Positions 7,442 through 14,673 of a DNA stretch of 22,848 nucleotides are shown piece after piece. The DNA comes from a virus. The notes beneath the pieces are model-generated. The model was not told the DNA's origin. It saw nothing but the letters and a program-made list of their open reading frames with translations, and ran no database searches. Each line of letters opens with the position of its first letter. The first letter of the stretch is position 1. The position numbers and the translations under genes were made by a program. The stretch is taken from IMG/VR virus record IMGVR_UViG_3300037119_000529, positions 1 through 22,848 of that record; one strand, 5' to 3'.

Positions 7442-7941
7442 TGGATACCCCCAGCCCCATCGGACTCGATCTGGAAGTCGTTTCTCCGCTCGGTGTTGGT
7501 GATAGTCTCCAGCGTGCGGATCCACGCCATCGAGGAGTTCATCGACGCATTCACGATGTGCACGTAGTCGGTGATGTAGGGGTCCGGGTAGGGCTCGATA
7601 CCCTCGTCCGGTACGATGGCCGGGTCCACCACGATGACGTAGTAGCCGCTGCGAATCAGCGGGATAGCGCCGTCCTTGTCGAAGTCCAGCTGGAACCGGA
7701 CGGTCTGTGTGGTCGTCGGGTCAGCTGGGACACCCACCGCAATCTCGCGGCGATAGGGCTGTACCCGCGCACGCCCATGCCACACAAGACCGGCTGGCAG
7801 CTTGTTCTTGAAGTTCACCAGGTCCCGCCCCGGATCCAAGATCAGGATGTACGCAGTCTCCCACGGGCGCACAGCATCGCGCATCTCCGCTGAGATTGCA
7901 TTCACATCGACTGCCGCACCGCGACCCTTGAAAACACCCAT
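7432..7941 (-). CDS. head-to-tail stopper
   Basis: This 169-residue protein (MGVFKGRGAAVDVNAISAEM) has the beta-rich look of the head closure proteins of actinophages (DUF6093-like, my judgement). Examples are PWETAYILILDPG, LVWHGRARVQPYRRE, RFQLDFDK and GYYVIVVDPA. It would seal the connector after packaging and bind the neck. It follows the adaptor and precedes the gp10-like protein, but the 532-residue fibre gene lies between it and the adaptor. Its end overlaps the start of the next gene. Confidence 0.75.
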   Translation of the reverse strand: MGVFKGRGAAVDVNAISAEMRDAVRPWETAYILILDPGRDLVNFKNKLPAGLVWHGRARVQPYRREIAVGVPADPTTTQTVRFQLDFDKDGAIPLIRSGYYVIVVDPAIVPDEGIEPYPDPYITDYVHIVNASMNSSMAWIRTLETITNTERRNDFQIESDGAGGIQWA

Positions 7942-7963
7942 ACATGTATTCTCTCATGTCCTA

Positions 7964-9562
7964 TCAGACGACGGCCCAGGCGGACCAGGTGCCAGCGAAT
8001 CCAACCTTGGCCCGCTGGATGGTGACCATGGCATGCGTGGTCGGGTCGGCGAACTTGATGCGCTGGACGTACTGGGTGCCGATGCCGGACTTGAAGGACG
8101 AGTAGTGCTCGACCGCGGGGATGCCCACGAAGACACCGTTGTAGGCCGAGAGGCCCGTGTAGGCCCCCAAGTCGCTGATGCCGTTCGCGATGGCACCCAT
8201 CTTCGTGTCGCCGGTCTCCGCGTCGAATGCCGCAGTGTCCGTCCATGAGCCGACCGCTGCAAAGGTCAGCAGGTTGTCGGCGTACGACTTCGGCACCGCG
8301 TCCCCGTTACCGACGGGGGTACCGACGCGAAGCTTCGAGTTCCACGCCGACCACGCGCCACCATTGAACCTACGCCGCCACGCCTGAATGGTGCCGCTGG
8401 TGGCACTCGGTTCGGCGATGTAGAGGTGCTGGCTCTGTGTGAGCGAGGCCCCCTGAAAGGTTGCCGTGGTGCGGAGAATGGCAGTGCCGCTGGTGTAGCC
8501 GTTGTAGATGGAGTCGTTGATGTACGCACCCCATGAGGCGACGCCGGTGGGAAGCTCCATGTAGTATTCGCCGGTCGTCGTGATCGCGTCGATGGTCGCC
8601 TGCGCCGTCGCAGCCGGGATGAGTGTCGGCCCACCCGCAGGGGGCATCTGGATCGTCCACGCCGTCCACGCGCTCCACGCGAAGGTGACTGGTGCCTGTG
8701 CCCGCCAGCGGCGAATCTGATCGACCGTGCCGTCGAGGTTCGACACCCAGACGTCCTGTACCTGCACGAGCCGGTCGCCGCCTGCGTAGAAGGCATGCGC
8801 AACGTAGTCCATCTGTCCGCCGTACCAGCCGTTGTACTTGGAGATGCCCGTGGCAGTGCCAAGGTTGAAGCCGGTGTCCTGGACATATCCGCGCTGGGTG
8901 TTCGCGTTGTTGAGCGCTTCAAGCTGCGTCCACGTGATGTTCGAGAGTCCCTTGGCATCCACGTAGCTCTTGGGTGCAGCCTGCGCGTTGTCCACAGGGG
9001 TAGGGACACGGGTCGCGTACTGCCACGCCGTCAGTGTTTCCGTGCCACCGACGTTGTTGATCTTCCGCCAGAGCCGCTGGTTGTAGGTATTGCCAGTGCC
9101 GCCCGTGTCAGCGATCGTGAGGTACTGCGTGAGGCCGGGGATGCCGAGGCGACTGGTCATGATCGTCTCAACGAATGCGTCGCCGCTTACGTTGTTCAGC
9201 GCGCTGATGCTGAGGGTCGTCCCCCAGTTGGATGAGTTGACACGTCCCTTCTTCGTGGTGCGCTCTGCCTCGAACGCGGCGAAGTTGGCATAGACGAACT
9301 CGGTCAGATCTGCGCCGGGCGCACCGGGGTCGCCCTTCAGGTCCTCCAGGGCCACCAAGTCGATCCAGGCGGGGTCGCCGATGTAGCGCCACTGGATGTG
9401 GGTGGCATTCGCCTGCAATTCCGGCGTGCGACCGTCCTCTCCCGGGTCGGCGGTCCCGGCGAGCGCAGCAGCCAACGCATCCATCACCGCGGGAGAGAAC
9501 AGCAGCGAGGACTGGTTGATCAGCGGCACGCCATAGCCGCTGGGGATGTCGAAGTCAGTCAT
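7964..9562 (-). CDS. fibre protein with pyocin-knob repeats inside connector module
   Basis: This 532-residue protein has several visible parts. A short N-terminal head (1-55) is followed by WRYIGDPAWIDLVALEDLKG (about 58-77) and a short collagen-like GDPGAPGAD. Next come four repeats ending in a pyocin-knob pattern: LTAWQYATRV near 178, FAWSAWTAWTI near 295, GGAWSAWNSKLRV near 402 and GTWSAWAVV at the end. Linkers KSYVDAKG and KSYADN match those that separate fibre repeats in tail fibres. It is probably a trimeric, receptor-binding or decorating fibre. Its location is odd, between the head-tail adaptor and stopper rather than after the tape measure, so it may be a neck or collar fibre. It overlaps the adaptor gene by eight bases. 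Confidence 0.85.
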   Translation of the reverse strand: MTDFDIPSGYGVPLINQSSLLFSPAVMDALAAALAGTADPGEDGRTPELQANATHIQWRYIGDPAWIDLVALEDLKGDPGAPGADLTEFVYANFAAFEAERTTKKGRVNSSNWGTTLSISALNNVSGDAFVETIMTSRLGIPGLTQYLTIADTGGTGNTYNQRLWRKINNVGGTETLTAWQYATRVPTPVDNAQAAPKSYVDAKGLSNITWTQLEALNNANTQRGYVQDTGFNLGTATGISKYNGWYGGQMDYVAHAFYAGGDRLVQVQDVWVSNLDGTVDQIRRWRAQAPVTFAWSAWTAWTIQMPPAGGPTLIPAATAQATIDAITTTGEYYMELPTGVASWGAYINDSIYNGYTSGTAILRTTATFQGASLTQSQHLYIAEPSATSGTIQAWRRRFNGGAWSAWNSKLRVGTPVGNGDAVPKSYADNLLTFAAVGSWTDTAAFDAETGDTKMGAIANGISDLGAYTGLSAYNGVFVGIPAVEHYSSFKSGIGTQYVQRIKFADPTTHAMVTIQRAKVGFAGTWSAWAVV

Positions 9563-10046
9563 CCACGATCACCCAGTCGCCGTTGATCCACCACTGCCCG
9601 GGGATGTCGGGAAGCTGGAACCCGGGCGATGCTGCGCGACCGATTCTGTTGGGCATGCCCTCGGGGATGAGTTCGAGGTTCGAGCCGGGGCGGGACACCT
9701 CGAAGATGTCCAGCGAGGCGTCGCCTGCGTCGGCAGCTGCGTCGAGGTCCTTGGCCAGATCGCGAAGAGCGCGAGTGATGGCAGGGCCATCCACGGTGAG
9801 GTCGTCGGCGGACCACTTCTTCAGGAGCAGTGCCTGGGATCCCGCCACGGTGCGAAGCGCCTGCGCCCCGGCACGCATGATGCTGCCGCCGAAGAGCGTG
9901 GCCAGTGCTTCGAGTTCCGTGTCCGAGAACCACATGTACTCGCCGGAACCCGCTGAGATGTTGTCTGCGTCCGTGTCCCCGAGGAGCATGCGGATCTGCC
10001 CCGCAGGCGTAGCGAAGTTGGGGGGCGCGACACCAGTGTTAGCCAT
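9555..10046 (-). CDS. head-to-tail adaptor (connector) protein
   Basis: This 163-residue, mainly helical protein starts MANTGVAPPNFATPAGQIRM. It has the pattern of head-tail adaptors that dock under the portal: MLLGDTDADN, WFSDTELEALATLFGG, MRAGAQALRTVAGSQALLLK and a helix ALRDLAKDLDAAADAGD. It follows the capsid gene, as usual. The start ATG has AGGAG four bases upstream, preceded by a likely -10 (TATAGT) in the gap. The end overlaps the fibre gene by eight bases, so the fibre is probably co-translated. Confidence 0.82.
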   Translation of the reverse strand: MANTGVAPPNFATPAGQIRMLLGDTDADNISAGSGEYMWFSDTELEALATLFGGSIMRAGAQALRTVAGSQALLLKKWSADDLTVDGPAITRALRDLAKDLDAAADAGDASLDIFEVSRPGSNLELIPEGMPNRIGRAASPGFQLPDIPGQWWINGDWVIVDD

Positions 10047-10067
10047 CGGTCTCCTAGGGCTCAGTAA

Positions 10068-10073
10068 ACTATA
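10068..10073 (-). promoter_or_regulatory. candidate -10 (TATAGT) for connector operon
   Basis: TATAGT lies 22 bases before the adaptor ATG, with a weak -35 (TTGGGC) 18 bases further up. It would restart transcription after the terminator block downstream of the capsid gene. Confidence 0.4.
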
Positions 10074-10096
10074 TCCAGTCTACCGCACGATGCCCA

Positions 10097-10136
10097 ACGG
10101 GCCGGGGGAGCGATAACCGCTCGAACCCCGACCCGT
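10097..10136 (-). other. long hairpin in capsid-connector gap
   Basis: ACGGGTCGGGG pairs over 11 bases (one G-U) with its partner. After a three-base TTC bulge, GAGCG pairs with CGCTC around the loop GTTAT. The 16 base pairs in 40 bases form one of the strongest structures in the window. There is no T tract. It is an RNA element or DNA cruciform of unknown use. Confidence 0.55.
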
Positions 10137-10143
10137 CGAGTCG

Positions 10144-10175
10144 TAACCGGGAAGGGAGGAGGGAGGTGCCGGTTA
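10144..10175 (-). other. hairpin with C-rich/G-rich loop
   Basis: TAACCGG pairs with CCGGTTA. The loop is CACCTCCCTCCTTC-like on the minus strand, and on the plus strand a run of G tracts (GGGAAGGGAGGAGGGAGG) that could form a G-quadruplex. The minus-strand loop holds CCTCC, which could bind a Shine-Dalgarno sequence. Confidence 0.45.
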
Positions 10176-10203
10176 CTCACCAGTCTAACACAGAAATGGA
10201 CAA

Positions 10204-10239
10204 GACAGAAGCCCCCGTTTCGTGGTGGGGGCTTCTGTC
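10204..10239 (-). terminator. terminator in capsid-connector gap
   Basis: GACAGAAGCCCCC pairs perfectly over 13 bases around a ten-base loop and is followed on the minus strand by TTGTCCATTTC. It lies about 50 bases after an extended -10 promoter, so the two define a very short transcript. Confidence 0.7.
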
Positions 10240-10287
10240 CCTCCTGAGGTAGCGAATCCCAGTTGCAGCACGTCAAGCGCCACGTCT

Positions 10288-10296
10288 ATTGTACCA
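10288..10296 (-). promoter_or_regulatory. extended -10 promoter between two terminators
   Basis: TGG-TACAAT (five of six, with TG extension) follows directly after the capsid terminator. The RNA would run about 50-90 bases to the terminator at 10204-10239. Confidence 0.5.
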
Positions 10297-10300
10297 AATG

Positions 10301-10334
10301 AGGAAGGCCCCCCGCCGAAGCAGAGGGCCTTCCT
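10301..10334 (-). terminator. terminator after major capsid gene
   Basis: AGGAAGGCCC pairs with GGGCCTTCCT around a 14-base loop, 11 bases after the capsid stop. CATTTGG follows. It would end or attenuate the head operon. Confidence 0.75.
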
Positions 10335-10345
10335 GGTGGTGCTGA

Positions 10346-11527
10346 TTACTCAGCGACGTATGCGCCTGCACCCGTGGACCACACCACGAAGCGGTCATCC
10401 CAGAGGATGCCGGTCAGCGGGTAGCGGAGGCGGAGGTCGATCGTGTCGTTCGCGAAGTTACCCTCGAACGGCGAGACCTGGCCACCACCCACGTAGTTAC
10501 CAGCCTGCGCGTCCACGCGAAGCTCGGGAGCCGCGTTGCCGCGGAGGCGTCCGAGTTCCAGCACGGGGCGGCGGACCGCTCCGGGCTTGGGCAGGAGGTA
10601 CCAGTTGGTGCCGGTGACGTACTGCGACTCCACGATGGTGATGGAGCCGATGATGTTCTGGCCGGGGTCGTTGACATCGCGGACGAATCCACGAGCAGCG
10701 GCGGCGGGAACGCTGGAGATGAACGGCTGCTGGAGAGCGAACTCAACCGCAGGAGTTGCACCGATCGGCACGATGAGGTTGTACCCACCGCTGACCTGGA
10801 TGAAGCGACCGTTCACGGTACGCTGCGAGAGGTCCTGCACGGCCTTCAGCACCGCACGACGACCAATGGCCGAGTTCGCGTTGAGGGCTGCGCCGCCGTC
10901 GTAGATCGTGCCACCGGTCAGCTGGCGCGAGGCCTGCGTCGAGAGGAGGGCCTGGTAGACCTCCCACTCCTCGGTGTCGAGAGCCACGTTCAGCATCTCC
11001 TGGGGCAGCGTCGAGAAGAAGTCGATGCCGTCGTTGATGCGTGCTTCCCAGGTGTAGCCCACCTTGAAGCCGCGCTTCTTCAGACGACCGTACGACGCCT
11101 CGACCTGTCCGATGGTCGCGTAGGGGTAGGTCTCAGCCTCAGCCACGACCGGCGCGATGCCAGCCGGGTTGACCTGACCGTTGCCAGCCGCGGTTCCGTC
11201 GCGCTTCAGGCCCTCGAAGCCGCCGAAGATGCCCGTGAGGACAGCGGGACGGAAGTCGGGCAGTTCGCGGGTGCCAGCGATCTGGGTCCACGTGCGAGGC
11301 AGGAGGTCGAACTGGGGCAGCACCTGAATGTTGATCAGGTACGCCGCGTTGAACACTGCGTCGGAGGTGGCGATGGACTCGCTGAACTTCGAGGCCGCGA
11401 TGCGGTCTCCGCGGATACCAGCGTTGAAGAGTTCGCGGATGGCCGCGACCTTCGCCTTGGTGACGCGAGGCATCGACTGCGGGTTGAGTCGCCCGTCGAG
11501 CGTGAAGGTGTCCTTGTACTCAGTCAT
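10346..11527 (-). CDS. major capsid protein
   Basis: This 393-residue protein probably adopts the HK97 capsid fold. I choose ATG at 11527 (MTEYKDTFTLDGRLNPQSM), which shares a base with the upstream stop (TGATG). An in-frame ATG at 11560 lies inside the upstream gene. Typical segments are FNAAYLINIQVLPQFDLLPR, ETYPYATIGQVEASYGRLKK, TWEARINDGIDFFSTLPQEM (a target-binding helix seen in E-loop capsids) and a C-terminal LRLRYPLTGILWDDRFVVWS. Its place after protease and decoration genes, with a terminator right behind it, agrees. It forms the icosahedral shell after cleavage or removal of the scaffold. Confidence 0.93.
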   Translation of the reverse strand: MTEYKDTFTLDGRLNPQSMPRVTKAKVAAIRELFNAGIRGDRIAASKFSESIATSDAVFNAAYLINIQVLPQFDLLPRTWTQIAGTRELPDFRPAVLTGIFGGFEGLKRDGTAAGNGQVNPAGIAPVVAEAETYPYATIGQVEASYGRLKKRGFKVGYTWEARINDGIDFFSTLPQEMLNVALDTEEWEVYQALLSTQASRQLTGGTIYDGGAALNANSAIGRRAVLKAVQDLSQRTVNGRFIQVSGGYNLIVPIGATPAVEFALQQPFISSVPAAAARGFVRDVNDPGQNIIGSITIVESQYVTGTNWYLLPKPGAVRRPVLELGRLRGNAAPELRVDAQAGNYVGGGQVSPFEGNFANDTIDLRLRYPLTGILWDDRFVVWSTGAGAYVAE

Positions 11528-11997
11528 CAGCTGATCCGATCCTGGAAGCGGCCTACCCATACCGAGGTCTCGGTGCCCGAGGTCTCACCGATGAATCGGT
11601 CAACCTTTCCGAACGGCACCGTGGTGCCCGAGGAGGTGAGGGTGAGGCCGGTGACGGCACCAGCCGAAACGGTGGCGTACACGATTGCGCCCGAAGCCAC
11701 GGCGTTGGTAGCACCAACAACCGGGAAGCGGAACGCGCCGTCGATGGCGACAGTGGCCTTGCCCGAGGGGAGGCCCACGCCGCCCGAGGGGATGCCGCTG
11801 ATCGTGTAGGGGCCGACGACGGTGGACTTGGTGTCCGCGCCTTCAGCCACGAGGGTGACACCGGGGATCGTGATCAGTACCGAGTCCGCCTGCGCTGCGC
11901 CGGTGGTCGCCTGTACAACGGCGGCTCCTGCGTCAGTGCCTGCGGGTACGGTCCAGACCTCAGTCTTGGTGTACCGCTGGGTCATGTTGAGGGCCAT
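11527..11997 (-). CDS. capsid decoration protein
   Basis: This 156-residue protein is rich in small residues and beta structure (ALNMTQRYTKTEVWTVPAGT, GGVGLPSGKATVAIDGAF, GAIVYATVSAGAVTGLTL). That layout matches DUF2190-type head decoration proteins, which trimerise on the capsid surface. It lies between the protease/scaffold gene and the capsid gene. Its ATG touches the protease stop (11997 is shared) and its stop touches the capsid ATG, so the three are tightly coupled. The decoration role is a family-level inference. Confidence 0.78.
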   Translation of the reverse strand: MALNMTQRYTKTEVWTVPAGTDAGAAVVQATTGAAQADSVLITIPGVTLVAEGADTKSTVVGPYTISGIPSGGVGLPSGKATVAIDGAFRFPVVGATNAVASGAIVYATVSAGAVTGLTLTSSGTTVPFGKVDRFIGETSGTETSVWVGRFQDRIS

Positions 11998-12383
11998 TAG
12001 TCGAACCTCACTCCATCCATGCCGAAGTCGTCGGCCTGCGAGCCCGAGCCGCCGAAGCGACCAGCGCCTTCGATCAGTCGCTCAGCCTCCTCCGCGATGA
12101 ACTCTTCGCGGAGTGCCTTCTCACGTGCCACTGCGTCGGCGACAGGCTGTCCAGCCTTGACCGACTCCAGCACGCGGGCAACTGCCTTCTCGCTGAGGCT
12201 TTCCTTGGCAACCGAAGTCGCAAGCTCACCCGCCGTGTCAACTGCCTCAACCCGCTCGGGCTGAGCGTCCTTCACGGACTCTACGAGGGAGACAGCGCTG
12301 TCAAGCGACTCCTGGAACTTGGACATCGAGTCGATGACCGGCTTCAGGAGCGCTTCGAGATAAAGCTTCGTGGCTTCATCCAT
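11997..12383 (-). CDS. nested scaffold protein from internal start
   Basis: An in-frame ATG at 12383 (MDEATKLYLEALLKPVID) has GGAAAGGAAAAG about ten bases upstream, a better ribosome site than that of the protease itself. It would give a 128-residue, acidic, helical protein equal to the scaffold domain. Lambda uses this design (protease gpC with nested scaffold Nu3). The Shine-Dalgarno sequence sits exactly at the domain border. It is inferred from sequence only. Confidence 0.6.
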   Translation of the reverse strand: MDEATKLYLEALLKPVIDSMSKFQESLDSAVSLVESVKDAQPERVEAVDTAGELATSVAKESLSEKAVARVLESVKAGQPVADAVAREKALREEFIAEEAERLIEGAGRFGGSGSQADDFGMDGVRFD

Positions 12384-12938
12384 AATGCGCTTTTCCTTTC
12401 CATTACCGGCATCGGCGGGTGCCGTACCGTGCTCAAGTGCCCGAAATGCCTCGGCCACTCGCTCTACGCCGCCACCCCGACCGGGGGCCACGACGAAATC
12501 TACTGAGGTGTAGGGATCGGTGCCGTCGAACGACTCCACGATCCAGTCACCGGTGTCTGCGTCCTCGCGCCCGTCGCCGGATGCGAAGATGGAGACACCC
12601 ACGATGTTGTGGAACTTCTCCAGGAACTTGTCAACCTCGTCGTCAACGATGGCCTCGCCGTACAGGCCAGCCACGCCGTCCACGACCTTGTACTCGATGT
12701 TCGGTCCCAGCTGGGCCTTCATCTCGAACGGGCTGCGCTTCCAGGGCTCATTCGGGTTCTCCGGGTGGTTGCCGAACATGGCACGACCAGCGAAGACATC
12801 CTTGTGGGCTTCGAGGAGTTCACGCGAGTACACACCGGATGAGCCTTTGCCCTCGGTGATAATGCGGATCGGCCAGGTTCCGTGGGCAGTCTTGCCCTCG
12901 ACCAGCTTTCCGGCTTCGTAAAGTCTGCGTGAAGTCAT
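11997..12938 (-). CDS. capsid maturation protease with C-terminal scaffold domain
   Basis: I take the ATG at 12938 (313 residues, MTSRRLYEAGKLVEGKTAHG), which is seven bases after an extended -10 element. A longer frame upstream overlaps the portal gene end. The N-terminal domain (about 1-170) looks like a prohead serine protease: WPIRIITEGKGSSGVYSREL, FAGRAMFGNHPENPNE (His likely catalytic), IVGVSIFASGDG (Ser likely catalytic) and TSVDFVVAPGRGGGV. The rest is a charged coiled scaffold domain starting near MDEATKLYLEALLKPVIDSM. The enzyme would cleave scaffold and capsid delta domains during head maturation. Catalytic residues are inferred from pattern. Confidence 0.85.
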   Translation of the reverse strand: MTSRRLYEAGKLVEGKTAHGTWPIRIITEGKGSSGVYSRELLEAHKDVFAGRAMFGNHPENPNEPWKRSPFEMKAQLGPNIEYKVVDGVAGLYGEAIVDDEVDKFLEKFHNIVGVSIFASGDGREDADTGDWIVESFDGTDPYTSVDFVVAPGRGGGVERVAEAFRALEHGTAPADAGNGKEKRIMDEATKLYLEALLKPVIDSMSKFQESLDSAVSLVESVKDAQPERVEAVDTAGELATSVAKESLSEKAVARVLESVKAGQPVADAVAREKALREEFIAEEAERLIEGAGRFGGSGSQADDFGMDGVRFD

Positions 12939-12945
12939 CAGGTAT

Positions 12946-12954
12946 ATGGTATCA
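12946..12954 (-). promoter_or_regulatory. extended -10 promoter for protease gene
   Basis: TGA-TACCAT is followed by seven bases and the protease ATG. No Shine-Dalgarno sequence precedes the ATG, which supports a leaderless start. Confidence 0.45.
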
Positions 12955-12987
12955 CACCTATTGACAACACCAGGAAAAAGGTCTAGA

Positions 12988-14637
12988 CTACGCGCCCTGA
13001 CTCTTGACCAGTCCGTCAACGATCATCTCAGCCTCGGGGGCGCTGATGTCGAGTTCGAGAACCAGGTGCTCGATCATCGCCTCACGGTTGGTGCGGATGT
13101 CGTCGCTCTTCTGGTCGCCCTGGCCCTGGCCCTGGCCGCTGCCCTGCGTGGGCGTGAACTTGCCGCCGTTCGCGGGGTTGGCACCAGCCGCGGGGGGCGG
13201 TGCGTTGTCCGCAGCGATCTTCGCCTCGGCCTCGATGGTGTTCTCGTTGTTCGGGATCATCCAGCCCTCGGGGACCGGGGTGACCTTCTCCGGGTCGCGG
13301 CCATCGATCTGTGCGTGCATGCGCTTGATTTCGAGGCCGTCGTACAGGCCGGTGCCCATGCGCTGGTCCACGGTCTGTTCAGCGCGGTAACGCTCGGTGG
13401 GGTCGATGATCGGGTCGAACCAGACATCCAGGACATCCTTGTCGGCACCCATCCACAGCAGGACGGCACGATCGAGTTCCGCCTGGTACGTGCGACGAAC
13501 ACGCGTGGACAGCTGCTCAGGGCGCTCCAGCGTCTTCGCTGCACCGTACGAACCACCAGCGTTGCCCGAGTTCATCGACAGGGCCACCACGCTCACGCCG
13601 ATGCCAGCGGCGAACATGGCCAGCAGGGGAAGCAGCTTCTCGAAGTCGTACGCGTTGCCCGCGCTCGGCAGGACGGTCAGAGCGTTCGCGGCACCGTTGT
13701 GCACGACATTGCCACCGCCTGCGACGTTGCCCATCTTCGCGGCGGCGTCCTTCGCACCAGCGACCGATGCGGCCTTGGCCTGCGCCCAGATGCTCGCCAT
13801 CGAGGAGTTCATCTTCTTGCCGTCGAGCATGGCGATGCGGTAGTCGTCGGCCCACGAGATGCCACGCTGCACGTCGGCGATGCCGTAGCTCCAGCCGACC
13901 ATCGGGTTGACCTTCTTCACGAAGAGCCGCTTGTTCTTGTTGATCGGCTCGTTGTGGTTCATGTACCGGATGTACTTCTTGGTGCCGATCTTGTCGTAGT
14001 GCTCATTGACGAAGATCCACTCGCTCTTGACCTCGCGGTCCTGCTCGTTGGTGCCCGGCTTGTACTGGTACCAGGTGCGACGGTAGGCCCAAATCTCCTC
14101 GTCGCGCTCAGGGTTGCGGTAGTCCTCCGTGATCGACTGGAGGGAAATCTGGTACGGCAGCTTGGTGCCACCGGTGTCATCGCCGCAGACGAAGATCATG
14201 CCGTCGTAGTACGCAGCCGCCTGGCGCTCTTTGCGCGCGAGCATGCCGAAGTAGTTGGTCTGGCAGATGTCCGACTCGATGGCATCGCGGATCGCGGCAC
14301 CAGCAGCGGCAGTCGCGGTGGGACGGCCAGCCCTACGCGGGCCCTTGGGCAGACCCAGTTCGTAGTGGACGCCATCGCCCCAGACGTACGAGTGGATCAG
14401 TTCGAGCCCGCCGCCGACGTGAGGGTTCAGGCTCATCTCGCGGTTGCGCTTCGAGGCTTCCTTGATCTGGAGCAGCGTGGGCCCCTCGCGCTCATCGAAC
14501 GCGTCGCCGAAGATCGACTTCCAGCCGCGGTCCATGATGGCGTCGAGCTTGTCCAGAGTCTCCGCGTTGATGCGGCGCGACTCTTCAAGCTCGGCTTCGA
14601 ATGCGCTGACAACTTCGCTTAGGCTCTGTTCACTCAT
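12988..14637 (-). CDS. portal protein
   Basis: At 549 residues, this lies right after the large terminase gene and has portal-like features: an N-terminal helical start (MSEQSLSEVVSAFEAELEES), then NPHVGGGLELIHSYVWGDGV, a wing/stem region with DICQTNYFGMLARKERQAAA and RNPERDEEIWAYRRTWYQYK, and GIADVQRGISWADDYRIAML. It continues with a hydrophobic helix (LLPLLAMFAAGIGVSVVALS) and ends in a Gly/Gln-rich linker (QGSGQGQGQGDQK). Twelve copies would form the DNA channel and the dock for the terminase and connector. The start ATG has no strong Shine-Dalgarno sequence but sits eight bases after an extended -10 motif. Confidence 0.9.
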   Translation of the reverse strand: MSEQSLSEVVSAFEAELEESRRINAETLDKLDAIMDRGWKSIFGDAFDEREGPTLLQIKEASKRNREMSLNPHVGGGLELIHSYVWGDGVHYELGLPKGPRRAGRPTATAAAGAAIRDAIESDICQTNYFGMLARKERQAAAYYDGMIFVCGDDTGGTKLPYQISLQSITEDYRNPERDEEIWAYRRTWYQYKPGTNEQDREVKSEWIFVNEHYDKIGTKKYIRYMNHNEPINKNKRLFVKKVNPMVGWSYGIADVQRGISWADDYRIAMLDGKKMNSSMASIWAQAKAASVAGAKDAAAKMGNVAGGGNVVHNGAANALTVLPSAGNAYDFEKLLPLLAMFAAGIGVSVVALSMNSGNAGGSYGAAKTLERPEQLSTRVRRTYQAELDRAVLLWMGADKDVLDVWFDPIIDPTERYRAEQTVDQRMGTGLYDGLEIKRMHAQIDGRDPEKVTPVPEGWMIPNNENTIEAEAKIAADNAPPPAAGANPANGGKFTPTQGSGQGQGQGDQKSDDIRTNREAMIEHLVLELDISAPEAEMIVDGLVKSQGA

Positions 14638-14645
14638 GATACTTT

Positions 14646-14654
14646 AGGATATCA
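14646..14654 (-). promoter_or_regulatory. extended -10 promoter for portal gene
   Basis: TGA-TATCCT is followed by eight bases and the portal ATG, within the 36-base gap to the terminase gene. Confidence 0.4.
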
Positions 14655-14673
14655 TGCGCTAATTCTGCGTAAT

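Noticed and set aside
7442-7525. N-terminal extension of the gp10-like protein to ATG 7525
   Set aside because: It overlaps the stopper gene by almost 100 bases and reads as non-protein sequence; the GTG at 7441 fits coupling.
11528-11560. Capsid protein start at ATG 11560
   Set aside because: It lies inside the decoration gene; the ATG at 11527 is coupled to the upstream stop.
12946-14622. Plus-strand frame of 558 codons through the portal gene
   Set aside because: It is a GC-bias shadow of the portal gene with no ribosome site or recognisable domain.
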